Shown here: positions 7,682-16,391 of the stretch, piece after piece
Layout: each line of letters opens with the position of its first letter
Position numbering within the stretch: the first letter of the stretch is position 1
From: Flavobacterium sharifuzzamanii
Lineage (GTDB): Bacteria; Bacteroidota; Bacteroidia; Flavobacteriales; Flavobacteriaceae
Reading direction: 5' to 3'
Assembly: GCF_003254585.1 (NCBI RefSeq)
Contig: NZ_QJGZ01000038.1
Span: forward strand, 248,001 to 312,000
Length of the DNA stretch: 64,000 nt
Notes under the pieces: generated by a model
Told to the model about the DNA's origin: nothing
Database searches by the model: none
What the model saw: only the letters and a program-made list of their open reading frames with translations
Translations under genes and position numbers: made by a program

Positions 7682-8515
7682 TTATTTCGCTTGTTTTTTC
7701 ATCTCTTTTTCAATCATATCATAGAATTGATCGATTTTTGGCATAACTACGATACGAGTTCTTCTGTTACGAGCTTTGTTCTCAGCAGAATCATTAGCAA
7801 CTAATGGTACGTAAGAGCTTCTACCAGCAGCAATTAATTTAGCTGGGTTAACTCCAAGATCGTTTGTTAATACACGAACGATAGAAGTAGAACGTTTAAC
7901 ACTTAAATCCCAGTTGTCTAAGATAATTCCGTTGCTTTTGTAAGGAACGTCATCTGTATGTCCTTCAACCATACACTCAAAATCAGGTTTGTCGTTTACA
8001 ACTTTGGCAACTTTAGCTAATACAGATTTAGCTTTATCGCTTACGTCGTAGCTTCCGCTTTTGAATAATAATTTGTCAGCGATAGAGATAAATACAACTC
8101 CTTTTTCAACATTGATTTCGATGTCTGGATCGTTGATACCTACAGCGCCTTTCAAGCTTGTAACTAATGCTAAAGTTACACTGTCTTTTTTAGTTAAAGC
8201 ATCTTGAAGTCTAGAGATTTTCAAATCTTTTTCTTTTAAACTTTCAAGAGACTTTTCAAGGTTTTCAGCACCTTTAGTAGTTAAGATAGTTAAATCTTTA
8301 GAACTATTGATTAAATCTTGATTATGTTGTTTGTAGCTTTCAGCTGTAGCAGCTAATCCAGCTTTTTCTTCTAAGCACGTATTTAATTTTACAGTACATG
8401 AGTTTAACAAATCTTGAGTTTCTTTGTTTTTAGCTTCCAACTCAGCATATTTCTTTTTAGAAACACATGATGTTAGAGCCATTAATACTGATAGTGCGAT
8501 AACTATTTTTCTCAT
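7682..8515 (-). CDS. OmpA-family peptidoglycan-binding outer-membrane lipoprotein
   Basis: Protein of 277 residues. The signal peptide ends in the lipobox ALTSC with the acylated cysteine at residue 17. Residues 20-120 form a long heptad-like coiled coil (KKKYAELEAKNKETQDLL...). The C-terminal domain is OmpA/MotB-like, with the peptidoglycan-binding signature GHTDDVPYK...NWDLSVKRS...AAGRSSYVP...NRRTRIVV. It probably sits in the outer membrane and grips the cell wall, with no beta barrel of its own. It lies 33 bases downstream of the glycosyltransferase on the same strand and may be cotranscribed. Confidence 0.9.
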   Translation of the reverse strand: MRKIVIALSVLMALTSCVSKKKYAELEAKNKETQDLLNSCTVKLNTCLEEKAGLAATAESYKQHNQDLINSSKDLTILTTKGAENLEKSLESLKEKDLKISRLQDALTKKDSVTLALVTSLKGAVGINDPDIEINVEKGVVFISIADKLLFKSGSYDVSDKAKSVLAKVAKVVNDKPDFECMVEGHTDDVPYKSNGIILDNWDLSVKRSTSIVRVLTNDLGVNPAKLIAAGRSSYVPLVANDSAENKARNRRTRIVVMPKIDQFYDMIEKEMKKQAK

Positions 8516-8548
8516 AAATTTAATTTTAATTAGACTTGAATTACAAAT

Positions 8549-9568
8549 TTAGTTTTTAATATTTTGAATACTGTTAAAGATTTCTTTAAATAAGGTCAAT
8601 TTTCGTATATAGTAAAGGAAAACGATACTTTTTACCATATAGTATTGCTGAATTTGAAAATCTTTTCGTTTTCCGAGATATTTTAAAGATAAGCAATAAA
8701 AGGAAAAATGAGCCTTCAAAATGGCAAAAGTGTGGCTAATTTTACCCTGTGTAAGAAAACGGATACCGGCAATTCCATCTAAAACCATACGGAAGAATAT
8801 CACCCAGAATAATCCTCTTTTTGGAAGATTTTTGACCATCATTAATAATGAATTTCTAAAATTCAGATAGGTTTTCTTCGGATTTCCTTGTTGTAATGTT
8901 GCGCCACCAACATGGTAAACAACAGATTGCGAATTGTATTTTATAATATGTCCTTCATTTGCAGCTCTCCAGCATAAATCTATTTCTTCTTGATGTGCAA
9001 AGAAGCTTTCGTCAAAACCTCCTAATTCGTGGTAAACTTTTTTTCTTATAAAGAAACATGCGCCAGAAGCCCAGAACAATTCAATGTTATCATCATATTG
9101 TCCGTTATCTTTTTCGATGGTTTCAAATACTCTTCCTCTGCAGAAAGGAAAACCATATTTATCAATAAAACCACCCGCAGCTCCAGCATATTCGAAATAT
9201 TCCTTATTCTTAAAATCAAGGATTTTTGGCTGAATAATGGCAGTTTGTTTTTCTTTTTCGAAAGTATCAAGAATTGGTTTAAGCCAGTTTTCGGTAACTT
9301 CGATATCTGAATTTACTAATGTGTAAATTTCTGCATCTATATGTTGCAGGGCATCATTATAACCTTTTGCAAAACCATGATTACCTGTGTTTTTTACAAT
9401 CTTAACTGTAGGGAAATTTTGTTGGACGAATTCTACAGAGTTATCCGTAGAGTCATTATCAGCAACGTAAATTGTTGCTTCTTCTGAAAACTGAATAACA
9501 GATGGTAAAAACTGCTCCAGCAATTTTACTCCGTTCCAATTTAAAATGACAACTGCTATTTTATCCAA
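8549..9568 (-). CDS. Family 2 glycosyltransferase
   Basis: A 339-residue GT-A fold enzyme. It opens with IAVVILNWNG, then VADNDSTD, GFAKGYNDAL, and the metal/nucleotide-sugar motif LVNSDIEV, followed by the acceptor-side signature GACFFIRKKVYHELGGFDESFF and EEIDLCWRA of rhamnosyltransferase-like members. The C-terminus is hydrophobic and basic (RGLFWVIFFRMVLDGIAG), suggesting membrane association. The start is TTG: the first beta strand begins immediately, and an in-frame stop lies three codons upstream. Its substrate is unknown; a role in surface polysaccharide or lipid glycosylation is likely. Confidence 0.88.
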   Translation of the reverse strand: MDKIAVVILNWNGVKLLEQFLPSVIQFSEEATIYVADNDSTDNSVEFVQQNFPTVKIVKNTGNHGFAKGYNDALQHIDAEIYTLVNSDIEVTENWLKPILDTFEKEKQTAIIQPKILDFKNKEYFEYAGAAGGFIDKYGFPFCRGRVFETIEKDNGQYDDNIELFWASGACFFIRKKVYHELGGFDESFFAHQEEIDLCWRAANEGHIIKYNSQSVVYHVGGATLQQGNPKKTYLNFRNSLLMMVKNLPKRGLFWVIFFRMVLDGIAGIRFLTQGKISHTFAILKAHFSFYCLSLKYLGKRKDFQIQQYYMVKSIVFLYYIRKLTLFKEIFNSIQNIKN

Positions 9569-9592
9569 AAGTTCTTAGTTCTTTATTATTTG

Positions 9593-10045
9593 TTAATGGT
9601 TTTCTTTATAGTCAGGAAGGTTTCTTAAAAACTCATATTTTTCGTTTTCAAAATCCATTTGACAATAAAAGTGGTTCAGTCCGTTTGTGACATTCAAAAA
9701 CCGTGCCTGCATTGTCATATTGTAACGAGCAATTTGATCAAAAGTTGCCTGCGAGATTTTAACTTCAGGTGCTTTACACTCTACTAATATATGTATAGAG
9801 CCATCTGAGTTAAACACTACTACGTCGTATCGTTTTCGTAATCCGTTGACAGTTAAAACTTTCTCTACGTTGATAAGTGATTTTGGGTATTTTTTTTCAT
9901 GCATTAAAAAATGAACTACATGTTGGCGAACCCATTCTTCTGGCGTGAGAATTATAAATTTTTTCCTGATTTCATCAAAAATAGACACTTTATTTTCGCT
10001 ATTTTTGAATCGGAAAGTGTAAGCTGGGAAATTAAGTTTAAGCAT
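9593..10045 (-). CDS. Orphan type I restriction HsdR N-terminal-domain protein
   Basis: A 150-residue protein consisting of little more than the HsdR_N_2-type nuclease domain: FDEIRKKFIILTPEEWVRQH at the start, then RYDVVVF and ILVECKAP, which fit the D...(E)xK core of PD-(D/E)XK nucleases. No restriction helicase, methylase or specificity gene is nearby, so it is not an active type I restriction system. I recall the family as widely conserved beside holA in Bacteroidota, which suggests a housekeeping DNA role. The start at MLKLNFPAYTF is chosen over an ATG 11 codons upstream. It is divergent from holA. Confidence 0.75.
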   Translation of the reverse strand: MLKLNFPAYTFRFKNSENKVSIFDEIRKKFIILTPEEWVRQHVVHFLMHEKKYPKSLINVEKVLTVNGLRKRYDVVVFNSDGSIHILVECKAPEVKISQATFDQIARYNMTMQARFLNVTNGLNHFYCQMDFENEKYEFLRNLPDYKENH

Positions 10046-10071
10046 AAAGCAAAAATATAAAATAGTTTCAG

Positions 10072-10128
10072 GTTTCAAGTTTAAAGTTTCAAGTTTTGAA
10101 ACAAGGCTTGAAACTTTAAACTTGAAAC
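10072..10128. repeat. 22-bp perfect inverted repeat in a divergent promoter region
   Basis: Arms 10072-10093 and 10107-10128 are exact reverse complements (beginning GTTTCAAGTTTAAAG; ending CTTTAAACTTGAAAC), with a 13-base loop. They fill most of the 93-base gap between the divergent HsdR-N-like gene and holA. It belongs to the GTTTCAAG family also seen at 6801 and 59553. In this position it cannot be a simple terminator. Confidence 0.85.
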
Positions 10129-10138
10129 AAAAGATTGA

Positions 10139-11143
10139 ATGGACGAAGTAGTAAAAATTGTTAACGATATTAAAGCCGGAGATATTAAACCAATTTATTT
10201 TTTAATGGGTGAAGAACCTTATTATATAGATAAGTTGTCGGAGTATATTGAACAGAATGTATTAGCTGAGGAAGAGAAAGGTTTTAATCAGACAGTTTTA
10301 TACGGAAGAGATGTTTCTGTAGATGATATTATTTCAACGGCCAAGCGCTATCCTATGATGGCTGAACGTCAAGTTGTTATAGTGAAAGAAGCGCAGGATT
10401 TATCCAGAACAATTGATAAAATCGAATCTTATGTAGAGAATCCGATGCAGACAACTGTTTTGGTTTTTTGCTATAAATATAAAACGCTAGATAAACGTAA
10501 AAAAGTTACTAAACTGCTAGGGCAGAAAGGAATAGTTTATGAAAGCAAAAAATTGTATGAAAATCAAGTAGGAGACTGGATTAAGCGTGTTTTGGCTGGA
10601 AAAAAATATACCATTGATCCAAAAGCCAATGCAATGTTAGTAGAGTTTTTAGGAACAGATTTGAGTAAAATTAATAATGAGCTAGAAAAATTACAGATTA
10701 TCTTACCTCAAGGAACGATGATCACAGCTGAGCACATTGAGGAAAATATTGGTTTCAGTAAAGATTATAATGTATTTGAGCTTAGAAAAGCAATTGGAGA
10801 GCGCAATCAGTTGAAAGCATATAAGATAGCAGAGAATTTTGCTCATAATCCAAAAGAGTATCCTTTGGTTATGACTACTGGTTTGGTATTCGGTTTTTTT
10901 GTACAGCTTCTAAAATATCACGGATTAAAAGATAAAAGTCCTAAAAATGTGGCAACAGCGCTTGGAGTTAATCCGTATTTCTTAAAAGAGTATGATTTGG
11001 CAGTAAAAAATTATCCAATGAGAAAAGTAAGTCAAATTGTTGGAGCTCTACGAGATATTGATGTTAAGAGTAAAGGTGTGGGAGCTAATGCTTTACCTCA
11101 ATCTGATTTGTTAAAAGAAATGCTGTATAAAATTTTTAATTAA
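10139..11143 (+). CDS. holA: DNA polymerase III subunit delta
   Basis: Clamp-loader delta subunit of 334 residues, the usual length. It opens the beta sliding clamp within the gamma/tau complex. Family features seen: IYFLMGEEPYYIDKL near the N-terminus, YPMMAERQVVIVKEAQ, the central LGTDLSKINNELEKL helix and the C-terminal domain with KDYNVFELRKAIGERN and GVNPYFLKEYDLAVKNY. As is normal for delta, there is no Walker A motif. The ATG lies 11 bases after a large palindrome. Confidence 0.93.
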   Translation: MDEVVKIVNDIKAGDIKPIYFLMGEEPYYIDKLSEYIEQNVLAEEEKGFNQTVLYGRDVSVDDIISTAKRYPMMAERQVVIVKEAQDLSRTIDKIESYVENPMQTTVLVFCYKYKTLDKRKKVTKLLGQKGIVYESKKLYENQVGDWIKRVLAGKKYTIDPKANAMLVEFLGTDLSKINNELEKLQIILPQGTMITAEHIEENIGFSKDYNVFELRKAIGERNQLKAYKIAENFAHNPKEYPLVMTTGLVFGFFVQLLKYHGLKDKSPKNVATALGVNPYFLKEYDLAVKNYPMRKVSQIVGALRDIDVKSKGVGANALPQSDLLKEMLYKIFN

Positions 11144-11204
11144 GCCGTTAAAATTCACGATATTTGCCTTTCTAAAAATCTTGCATTAAAATATTTATAA
11201 AACT

Positions 11205-11387
11205 ATGGGAATGAATAAAAATACCATTTTAGGATGGGCTACTTTAATAATGGTGCTTATGGGGTTGTTGCTTATAGGTCTTGGAATCTTTAGGTACAGT
11301 GATGTTTCAGGCTGGGGATTTGCTGCTGTTGGAGTTGGTTTTTTTGCAAATGCCTGGGTGTTCAATGCTTTAAAAGGTAGAGTTTAA
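11205..11387 (+). CDS. CAL67264-family small membrane protein
   Basis: A 60-residue protein with two hydrophobic helices (GWATLIMVLMGLLLIGLGIF and WGFAAVGVGFFANAWVFNAL) joined by a short RYSDVSG turn. I recognise it as the small flavobacterial membrane family named CAL67264; its function is unknown. An alternative ATG two codons downstream is possible. It lies between holA and ettA on the same strand, with spacers of about 60 bases on either side. Confidence 0.75.
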   Translation: MGMNKNTILGWATLIMVLMGLLLIGLGIFRYSDVSGWGFAAVGVGFFANAWVFNALKGRV

Positions 11388-11448
11388 TTTAAATACCAAA
11401 TAATATTAATCTCAAATCGAAATAAATAATTAAAATAAAATATAAAAA

Positions 11449-13140
11449 ATGTCAGACGATAAGAAAGTAATTTTCTCAATGCAGAAATTGAGTAAAACCT
11501 ATCAAGGAGCAGACAAACCAGTTCTTAAGAATATTTACCTTAGTTTCTTTTACGGAGCTAAAATTGGTATTTTGGGACTTAATGGTTCTGGAAAATCTTC
11601 ACTTTTAAAAATTATTGCAGGAGTTGATAAAAATTATCAGGGAGATGTGGTTTTTCAGCCAGGATATACAGTTGGATACTTGGAGCAAGAGCCAATTCTT
11701 GATGATACTAAAACAGTTATCGAAATTGTTCGTGAAGGAGCAGCTGAGACTATGGCGGTTTTAGAAGAATACAATCAAATCAATGATTTGTTTGGTCTTG
11801 AAGAAAACTATTCAGATCAGGATAAAATGGATAAATTGATGGACCGTCAAGCGGCATTGCAAGATAAAATTGATGCTCTTGGTGCTTGGGAAATCGATAC
11901 AAAACTTGAAATCGCAATGGATGCATTGCGTACTCCAGAAGGAGATACACCAATTAAAAACCTTTCTGGTGGAGAGCGTCGTCGTGTAGCTTTATGTCGT
12001 TTGTTGTTGCAACAACCAGATGTATTGTTACTAGATGAGCCTACCAACCACCTTGACGCTGAGTCAGTTTTATGGTTAGAGCAACACTTAGCACAATATT
12101 CAGGAACTGTAATTGCTGTAACGCACGACCGATATTTCTTAGATAATGTTGCCGGATGGATTCTAGAGTTAGATAGAGGAGAAGGTATTCCATGGAAAGG
12201 AAATTATTCTTCTTGGTTGGATCAAAAATCTAATCGTTTGGCTCAAGAAGAAAAAGTAGCTTCTAAACGTAGAAAAACTTTAGAGCGTGAGTTGGAATGG
12301 GTTCGTCAAGGAGCTAAAGGTCGTCAGACAAAACAAAAAGCTCGTTTACAGAACTACGACAAATTATTAAATGAAGATCAAAAACAACTAGACGAAAAAT
12401 TAGAGATTTATATCCCGAATGGTCCGCGTTTAGGAACAAATGTTATTGAGGCTAAAAATGTTGCGAAAGCATTTGGTGATAAATTATTGTATGATAACTT
12501 GAACTTTACGTTGCCACAAGCTGGTATTGTTGGAATTATCGGGCCAAATGGTGCTGGTAAATCTACCATTTTCAAAATGATTATGGGTGAGCAAGCTACT
12601 GATAGCGGAGAATTTTCAGTTGGAGATACAGTGAAAATTGCTTACGTAGATCAGTCACACTCGAACATTGATCCGAATAAATCAATCTGGGAAAACTTTG
12701 CTGATGGTCAGGAATTGATTATGATGGGTGGAAAGCAAGTGAACTCAAGAGCTTATTTATCTCGTTTCAACTTTGGTGGTGGCGAGCAAAACAAAAAAGT
12801 TTCAATGCTTTCTGGTGGAGAACGTAACCGTTTACACTTAGCAATGACTTTGAAAGAAGAAGGAAATGTACTTTTACTGGATGAGCCTACGAATGATCTT
12901 GATGTAAATACACTTCGTGCACTTGAAGAAGGTTTGGAGAATTTTGCTGGTTGTGCTGTAATTATTTCTCACGACAGATGGTTCTTGGATAGAATTTGTA
13001 CGCACATTTTAGCTTTTGAAGGAGATTCTGAAGTTTATTTCTTTGAAGGAAGTTTCTCTGATTACGAAGAAAACAAAAAGAAACGTCTTGGTGGTGACTT
13101 AACTCCGAAACGTTTGAAATACAGAAAATTGATTAGATAA
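11449..13140 (+). CDS. ettA: Energy-dependent translational throttle protein EttA (ABC-F)
   Basis: ABC-F ATPase of 563 residues with two nucleotide-binding domains and no membrane segments. Walker A motifs are GLNGSGKSS and GPNGAGKST; signatures LSGGERRRVALCR and LSGGERNRLHLA; Walker B LLLDEPTNHLD and LLLDEPTNDLD. The inter-domain linker is highly charged (KRRKTLERELEWVRQGAKGRQ), as in the P-site tRNA interaction motif. EttA binds the ribosomal E site and gates the first peptide bond according to the ADP/ATP ratio. Length and linker favour EttA over other ABC-F paralogues. A terminator follows. Confidence 0.95.
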   Translation: MSDDKKVIFSMQKLSKTYQGADKPVLKNIYLSFFYGAKIGILGLNGSGKSSLLKIIAGVDKNYQGDVVFQPGYTVGYLEQEPILDDTKTVIEIVREGAAETMAVLEEYNQINDLFGLEENYSDQDKMDKLMDRQAALQDKIDALGAWEIDTKLEIAMDALRTPEGDTPIKNLSGGERRRVALCRLLLQQPDVLLLDEPTNHLDAESVLWLEQHLAQYSGTVIAVTHDRYFLDNVAGWILELDRGEGIPWKGNYSSWLDQKSNRLAQEEKVASKRRKTLERELEWVRQGAKGRQTKQKARLQNYDKLLNEDQKQLDEKLEIYIPNGPRLGTNVIEAKNVAKAFGDKLLYDNLNFTLPQAGIVGIIGPNGAGKSTIFKMIMGEQATDSGEFSVGDTVKIAYVDQSHSNIDPNKSIWENFADGQELIMMGGKQVNSRAYLSRFNFGGGEQNKKVSMLSGGERNRLHLAMTLKEEGNVLLLDEPTNDLDVNTLRALEEGLENFAGCAVIISHDRWFLDRICTHILAFEGDSEVYFFEGSFSDYEENKKKRLGGDLTPKRLKYRKLIR

Positions 13141-13162
13141 TTTTTCTAATAAGTTTCAAATA

Positions 13163-13203
13163 AAAAATCCCAAGTTCCAAATTTATCGGAGCTTGGGATT
13201 TTT
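13163..13203 (+). terminator. ettA: Intrinsic terminator after ettA
   Basis: A 12-bp perfect stem AAAAATCCCAAG / CTTGGGATTTTT with a 17-base loop that can pair further (TTCC with GGA), and a U-run at the 3' side. Confidence 0.85.
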
Positions 13204-13231
13204 ATATTTTATAGGTTTTTACGTTGAGTTT

Positions 13232-13356
13232 GTCATTTCGACGAAGGAGAAATCTTCGCAAGTAATTCCGCAACGAGAATCCAATCTTTGTTGAGTTTCT
13301 CACGAAGATTTGCTACGCCTGTTCGCTATCGCTCGAGTCTCCTTCGTCGAAATGAC
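13232..13356. repeat. 125-bp element with 19-bp perfect terminal inverted repeats
   Basis: GTCATTTCGACGAAGGAGA (13232-13250) and TCTCCTTCGTCGAAATGAC (13338-13356) are exact reverse complements. The interior also folds (GAAATCTTCG with CGAAGATTT). It is more GC-rich than its surroundings. The GTCATTTCGACGAAGG wording is familiar from intergenic regions of many Flavobacteriaceae. It encodes nothing, and I saw no clear target-site duplication; it may be a MITE-like or REP-like element. Confidence 0.8.
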
Positions 13357-13417
13357 AATATTGCGTTCACTGAAGTTTTGCTTTTGGAATTTGAAATTTT
13401 CAGCTTGAAATTTCTTT

Positions 13418-13831
13418 TTAAAGAAATTTAGATTTTAATTCCGGAGTAGGAATCATACAGCTTTCTTTTTTGCCATACCAATTGTATCTGTTTTTTGCTA
13501 CATAATCATAAATTCTGTCACTAATAAAAATGGGAACAATTCTAAAAATTGGACTGAGTCTCCATAAGCCTCCAAAATTTTTAGCAATTTCAATAATTGC
13601 TGAAGATTTATAAAAGTAAGCTGTTTTTGGATCATACAAAATAATGCTATCCATTTTAGAAAAACTGATTCCCAAATGTTTGCAGATTGAAATGCCTAAT
13701 TGTGACTGCAATGCTACAAATCTAAAAATGTCTTTTTTGTCATATTTTATAATAAACTGGACAGCAGAACTACAGAGATTACAAACTCCATCAAAAAGAA
13801 CTATTTTTTTATTTTCTGGAAGACTTTCCAT
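13418..13831 (-). CDS. DCC-family (DUF393) thiol-disulfide oxidoreductase-like protein
   Basis: A 137-residue protein opening with KKIVLFDGVCNLCSSAVQFI, whose DxxCxxC pattern (DGVCNLC) defines the DCC/DUF393 family. FRFVALQSQLG and the C-terminal YDYVAKNRYNWYGK also match. The two cysteines suggest a redox function, but no substrate is known. It has no signal peptide and is not obviously in an operon. The 280 bases upstream to the mutS2 stop are AT-rich with no other feature I can support. Confidence 0.85.
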   Translation of the reverse strand: MESLPENKKIVLFDGVCNLCSSAVQFIIKYDKKDIFRFVALQSQLGISICKHLGISFSKMDSIILYDPKTAYFYKSSAIIEIAKNFGGLWRLSPIFRIVPIFISDRIYDYVAKNRYNWYGKKESCMIPTPELKSKFL

Positions 13832-14113
13832 TTTTTAATTTGTTTTTCAAGTTTTACGTTTGAGTTTTAAATTGAAACGAGTAAAACAGGAATTAATATG
13901 TTTTTGCTTGTATTATAAATATCTATTGATTTTTACTTTTTAATAAGTTTTACGAATCAAAAACAGCATCAATAAATAGGTTTAAATCTGTTTTTGAAAA
14001 TTTGGAATCTTCTTTTGTGTAAAAAGAAAAATCGTTGCTTAAATCGGCTTATTTTAGTTTTGATGTTTTTTAGTCTTTTTTAAGAGTCAAAAACTGTTGT
14101 TTTCACAGAAAAA

Positions 14114-16279
14114 TCATTTTTTAACAGCTTCCACCAATTCCAACTCATCGAGATTTACTTTGGAAGTAAAAATGCCATAATTTACAGTTGCTTTGTTTTT
14201 TTCAATAGAATCGATACTTCCAACAGATCTTCCATCAAGCATTCTTACTCGGTCACCAACTTTTAAGATTGGTTTTGGTTTTTCAATAACTGGTTTTAGT
14301 TTTTTCTCTTTTTTCTCTTTTCTAATTTCCTCAACTTTCACTTGTACTTCAGCCAAAACTTCTTTTTGTTTTTCAACTTTTGCTTTGACTTCTTTTGGAG
14401 TTGCTTTTTTTCGTTTTGAATTTTCAATTTCAACAATTTTCAAAAACTCACCAATCAGTTCTTTTTTGTTTTTGTTGTTAAAATACTTTTCGGCAATATC
14501 ATCAATTTTTTGTCCGATGTAAATTATTTTCTGATTGCTGTCATATAATTCCTGATAGCTTTCTAATTTCTGTTGGATTCTAGTATTGATGTTTTCCATC
14601 TTTTTACTTTCTTCACGAGCACGAGTTTCTTCTTCCTTTAAATTCAAAGAAGTTTTTTCCAACTTCGAACGCTCTTTCTGAAGTGTTGCGATAGTTTTGT
14701 CAAAACGAACTTTTCCGACTTCAATTTTCTTTTTCGCACGATTGATCAATCCAAACGGGATTCCATTTTTTTGAGCGACTTCAAAAGTAAACGAACTTCC
14801 TGCTTGACCCAAAGCTAATTTATACATTGGTTCAAGAGATTTTTCATCAAACATCATATTCGCATTTGTCGCATAAGGCAATTCGTTTGCCAAAATTTTC
14901 AAATTAGAATAATGCGTTGTGATAATTCCGAATGCTTCACGGTGATAAAATTCTTCTAAGAAAATTTCAGCCAAAGCCCCTCCTAATTCAGGATCAGAAC
15001 CTGTACCAAACTCGTCAATTAAAAACATGGTTTTTCTATTACATTTCTTTAAAAAGTAATTCATGTTTTTTAATCGATAACTATATGTACTTAAGTGATT
15101 TTCAATAGATTGATTGTCTCCAATGTCGGTTAAGATTCTATCAAACAAGAAAGTTTCACTTCTTTCGTGAACCGGAATCAAAATTCCCGATTGCAGCATT
15201 AATTGTAATAATCCAACCGTTTTTAAGGAAATGGTTTTTCCTCCAGCATTTGGTCCAGAAATTACAATAATTCTGTTTTCTTGTTTTAACTCAATGGTTT
15301 GCGGATGCGTAACTTCTTTTTTCTGTTTGTTGTTCAAATACAAAATAGGATGATATGCTTCTCTGAAGAATAATCTTCTTTCTTCTGTAATTGTTGGGAG
15401 AATTCCGTTAATTCGATTTGCATATTTAGCTTTACCCGCAACAACATCAATATCACTTAAAAAGTCTTGATATTCAACTAATAAAGGAAGATAGGGGCGA
15501 ATTACATTCGACAGATTTTTTAAAATTCTTGTAATTTCTTCTTTCTCTTCATATTCCAAATTGGCTAATTCTCTCGAATATTTCAAAGTGGCCTCAGGTT
15601 CGATATAAGCAATGCTTCCAGTTTTTGAACTTCCTAAAATAGAACCTTTTACTTTGCGACGATACATTGCTAGAACTGCCAAAACTCTACGGTTTTGTAC
15701 AAAACTTTCTTTGATATCATCTAGATAACCTAAACCATTATACTGAGTTAAAGCTACTCCAAAACTTTGATTCACTTTTCCGCGAACTAGGTTCATATTT
15801 TGTCTAATTCCGGCTAGAGCAGGAGATGCATTGTCTTTTATTTCTCCATATTTATCTACAATGGCATCAATTGCAGTTATGATGTCTTTGGTCAATTCTA
15901 CTCTTGAAGCTCTTGCATTTAAGTTTGGATAATAATCGTCGAACTTTTTAAGAAAATTCAATAAGACATTTGTTGTTGCAGAAAGGTTGGCAATTTTTCT
16001 AAAACTTCCTACTTCAAGAAAACTGTCTTCGATGGCAAGAAATTTAATTTCATGTGTTATGGCGTCAAATCCGTGATTCGGAATGGCGTTATTATTTTGG
16101 AAAGAAGAAACGTACTCAGATGTTTGCATCAAAGCTTGCATTAATTCTTCTTTATCTCTAAATGGTTTTATTTGTAAAGCCTTCTCTTTTCCAATATCGG
16201 TATTGCAACCATCAGAAATGGTTTCGAGCACCGTTGGAAATTGTAAATCTTGTAATGTTTTTTCTGTAATAGATACCAT
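14114..16279 (-). CDS. mutS2: MutS2-family ATPase lacking the C-terminal Smr domain
   Basis: MutS2 homologue of 721 residues. After the helical clamp region comes the ATPase core: Walker A ISGPNAGGKTISLKT, Walker B MFLIDEFGTGSDPELGGAL, and TTHYSNLK. It then has a long coiled coil (KKIEVGKVRFDKTIATLQKE...) and a KOW-like ending (VGDRVRMLDGRSVGSIDSIE). The protein stops there. The Smr endonuclease domain that ends most MutS2 proteins (usual total about 780 residues) is absent. MutS2 suppresses recombination or splits collided ribosomes depending on species; without Smr the nuclease function is presumably missing. It is divergent from ung. Confidence 0.92.
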   Translation of the reverse strand: MVSITEKTLQDLQFPTVLETISDGCNTDIGKEKALQIKPFRDKEELMQALMQTSEYVSSFQNNNAIPNHGFDAITHEIKFLAIEDSFLEVGSFRKIANLSATTNVLLNFLKKFDDYYPNLNARASRVELTKDIITAIDAIVDKYGEIKDNASPALAGIRQNMNLVRGKVNQSFGVALTQYNGLGYLDDIKESFVQNRRVLAVLAMYRRKVKGSILGSSKTGSIAYIEPEATLKYSRELANLEYEEKEEITRILKNLSNVIRPYLPLLVEYQDFLSDIDVVAGKAKYANRINGILPTITEERRLFFREAYHPILYLNNKQKKEVTHPQTIELKQENRIIVISGPNAGGKTISLKTVGLLQLMLQSGILIPVHERSETFLFDRILTDIGDNQSIENHLSTYSYRLKNMNYFLKKCNRKTMFLIDEFGTGSDPELGGALAEIFLEEFYHREAFGIITTHYSNLKILANELPYATNANMMFDEKSLEPMYKLALGQAGSSFTFEVAQKNGIPFGLINRAKKKIEVGKVRFDKTIATLQKERSKLEKTSLNLKEEETRAREESKKMENINTRIQQKLESYQELYDSNQKIIYIGQKIDDIAEKYFNNKNKKELIGEFLKIVEIENSKRKKATPKEVKAKVEKQKEVLAEVQVKVEEIRKEKKEKKLKPVIEKPKPILKVGDRVRMLDGRSVGSIDSIEKNKATVNYGIFTSKVNLDELELVEAVKK

Positions 16280-16391
16280 TATATAACGTAAGTTGTAAAG
16301 ATTTCAAAGTTACAAAGTTTTAAAAACTAAACAGCACTAATAGTTGGGAGTTTGAATAAAACTTTACTTTATTTGTAATAAAATTTATAAA

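Noticed and set aside
9593..10045. Type I restriction-modification system
   Set aside because: Only the HsdR N-terminal domain is present; there is no helicase part, HsdM or HsdS.
10072..10128. CRISPR-like repeat
   Set aside because: GTTTCAAG motifs look like the start of CRISPR repeats, but there is a single inverted pair, no regular direct repeats with spacers, and no cas genes.
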